Source: Clostridia bacterium
Lineage (GTDB): Bacteria > Bacillota > Clostridia > Oscillospirales > CAG-272
Direction of reading: 5' to 3'
DNA: 5,918 nucleotides
Assembly (NCBI GenBank): GCA_017420845.1
Contig: JAFQOC010000193.1
Span: 1-5,918, forward strand
Of this stretch, positions 4,664 through 5,918 are shown piece by piece (the first letter of the stretch is position 1; each line of letters opens with the position of its first letter). The notes under the pieces were generated by a model. That model had not been told where the DNA came from. It made no database searches and saw nothing but the letters and a program-made list of their open reading frames with translations. Position numbers and translations under genes: made by a program.

Positions 4664-5890
4664 TTACAGCGTCGCAAAAAACGCTTCGATTTGTGCTTTG
4701 GTTGCCGTGCAAGAGCCCTGGAGCATCTCGGAGGATCCGCCACCCTTGGCGGAGAGGGCCGTATTGATTTCCTTGATCCGTTGTTTGAGGTCGATGGTGG
4801 GGTCTCCCCGTCCGATGACGTAGCGGTAGCCGCTCTCATGGTTTCCCGAGAAGATGCCGCACAGCCGTCCGCATTTTCCCACGGCGGCGTTGAGGAGGCG
4901 GCGCATCTCACCTGCCTCCAGTCCCTCGTCAAAGAGGCAAAGGCTCCCTTGTGTGGGGGTTATGGCGGCCACGGTACAGGTCTCCAGCTTTCCGCGCAAG
5001 GCAGAAATGATGCTCTTTTTTTCTTCGATCTCGGCTTGCATACGGTCAAAGCCCACGGTTACGTCCGCCTGCTTCACAGACATGGCGGTGGCCATGGCGG
5101 CTACGGCTGTATAGCGGCGGCGGTAGTCGTGGAGAGCCCAGGAGCCGCAGAGCATATGGATACGTACGCCGCCCTTGTAGTGGATGAAGTCCAGAAGCTT
5201 GATGATGCCGATCTCACCCGTATGATCCACGTGGGGGGCACAACAGGCGCAGAGGTCCTTGGGGTCATCCTCGGTGCCGATACGGACGATGCGGACCCCC
5301 TCGGTGAGGTCCAGCTTGGCTCGATAGGGGATCGCGGCCAGCTTTTCGGGCGCGGGGTAGTAGGCGGTTACGGGGAGATTGGCGGTCACGATGGCGTTGG
5401 CCTCGTCCTCGATGGCATTGAGCTGTTCACGTGTCAGTACCCCGTCGAAATCCAGAGTCACGTCGGGGGTATCTCCACGGTCGCCCAGATGGAATCCCAC
5501 GTTTTTGTAGCCGTACAGGCGGTGGATAATACCCGAAACAATGTGCTCGCCGCTGTGGTTCTGCATGCGGGCCAGACGGGTGGCGGCGTCCAGCTTGCCT
5601 GTAACGGTCGCGCCGGGGGTGAAGGGGTGGGGCTCGCCGGCCAGGTGGGAAATGCTGACGGTGTGAGTAATGACGCCCGCGGCTATGCCGCTCGTTTCCT
5701 GCACGTCCGTAACGGGACAGTCCGCAAGGGTTCCCTTGTCGGGATACTGGCCGCCGCCCTCGGGAAAGAAGGCGGTGGCATCCAGAACGACGGACAGAGT
5801 ATCGGGGGTATTGCCTGCCTCGACGGAGAGGACGGTGGCAGAGAAGGTATAGAGGTGGCTGTTTTGATCGAACAGGCGAATGGTTTTCAT
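4664..5890 (-). CDS. alaX: Alanyl-tRNA editing protein, long AlaX type with DHHA1 domain
   Basis: The 408-residue protein resembles the editing half of alanyl-tRNA synthetase without the aminoacylation domain. The N-terminal beta-barrel has TAFFPEGGGQYPDKGTL (39-55). The zinc-binding editing site comes from HSGEH (H112, H116) and CACCAPH (C216 and H220 in the CxxxH position). A probable coiled-coil follows (about 283-303, QAEIEEKKSIISALRGKLE), then a DHHA1-type C-terminal domain containing GGGSSEMLQGS (383-393). Known role: hydrolysis in trans of Ser-tRNA(Ala) or Gly-tRNA(Ala). All zinc ligands are present. The start ATG (5890-5888) has AAAGGAG at 5903-5897 on the - strand with a 6-nt spacer. 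The gene converges on the polysaccharide operon, shares only its terminator, and is more GC-rich than the operon; a functional link is unlikely. Confidence 0.93.
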   Translation of the reverse strand: MKTIRLFDQNSHLYTFSATVLSVEAGNTPDTLSVVLDATAFFPEGGGQYPDKGTLADCPVTDVQETSGIAAGVITHTVSISHLAGEPHPFTPGATVTGKLDAATRLARMQNHSGEHIVSGIIHRLYGYKNVGFHLGDRGDTPDVTLDFDGVLTREQLNAIEDEANAIVTANLPVTAYYPAPEKLAAIPYRAKLDLTEGVRIVRIGTEDDPKDLCACCAPHVDHTGEIGIIKLLDFIHYKGGVRIHMLCGSWALHDYRRRYTAVAAMATAMSVKQADVTVGFDRMQAEIEEKKSIISALRGKLETCTVAAITPTQGSLCLFDEGLEAGEMRRLLNAAVGKCGRLCGIFSGNHESGYRYVIGRGDPTIDLKQRIKEINTALSAKGGGSSEMLQGSCTATKAQIEAFFATL

Positions 5891-5918
5891 GGCGGGCTCC
5901 TTTGGTATGATTCCCTTA
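5891..5918 (-). promoter_or_regulatory. Ribosome binding site and start of the upstream region of the alaX-like gene
   Basis: Read on the - strand, AAAGGAG (5903-5897) is a strong Shine-Dalgarno sequence 6 nt before the ATG. Only 15 bases remain beyond it in the window, so no promoter or upstream gene can be seen. Confidence 0.75.

Noticed and set aside
4351..4932. 193-codon antisense frame crossing the terminator
   Set aside because: It runs through the terminator hairpin and overlaps both the LCP gene and the alaX-like gene in wrong frames, with no domain.
1..5918. tRNA, rRNA, CRISPR array, insertion sequence or phage attachment site
   Set aside because: No cloverleaf, regularly spaced repeat, transposase-like protein or flanking inverted repeats were found in the window.

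Overview
This window carries one complete five-gene operon on the + strand (about 323-4655) and one convergent gene on the - strand (4664-5890). The operon encodes a capsule/exopolysaccharide regulatory module: a Wzz/YveK-type membrane modulator, a BY-type tyrosine kinase, a PHP-family tyrosine-protein phosphatase, an unrecognised secreted membrane-anchored protein, and a LytR-CpsA-Psr (LCP) family enzyme. The convergent gene encodes a long AlaX-type alanyl-tRNA editing protein. Gram-positive type Shine-Dalgarno sites, the split CpsC/CpsD/CpsB arrangement, an LCP protein and mixed GC content point to a Bacillota of the class Clostridia, probably a gut lineage such as the Oscillospirales. The lineage is an inference from gene style, not from a marker gene.

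Layout: 1-51 is probably the last codons of a + strand gene cut by the window edge. 52-322 has no convincing gene; it holds a small GC-rich hairpin and, just before the promoter, an AT-rich inverted repeat. A strong sigma-A-type promoter lies at 323-351 (TTGCAA, 17 bp, TATAAT with an extended -10 TG). It is followed by an unusually long leader of about 225 nt with several small hairpins, including a 9-bp stem at 513-540 with a run of seven T shortly after it. The five genes then run 584-1357, 1375-2187, 2184-2876, 2904-3596 and 3622-4605, with gaps of at most 27 nt and one 4-nt overlap (kinase/phosphatase). A strong bidirectional intrinsic terminator at 4606-4654 closes the operon and also serves the opposing alaX-like gene.

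How the genes may work together: in the known systems the Wzz-like protein activates the cytoplasmic kinase, which autophosphorylates a C-terminal tyrosine cluster, and the PHP phosphatase reverses this; the cycle tunes polysaccharide polymerisation and export. LCP enzymes attach the finished polymer to the cell wall. The unusual point is that the operon is terminated right after the LCP gene, with no glycosyltransferase, initiating transferase, flippase or polymerase. It looks like a self-contained control-and-attachment cassette acting on polysaccharide genes encoded elsewhere. The unrecognised exported protein inside it and the LCP variant with an altered active-site motif are the parts most worth following up.
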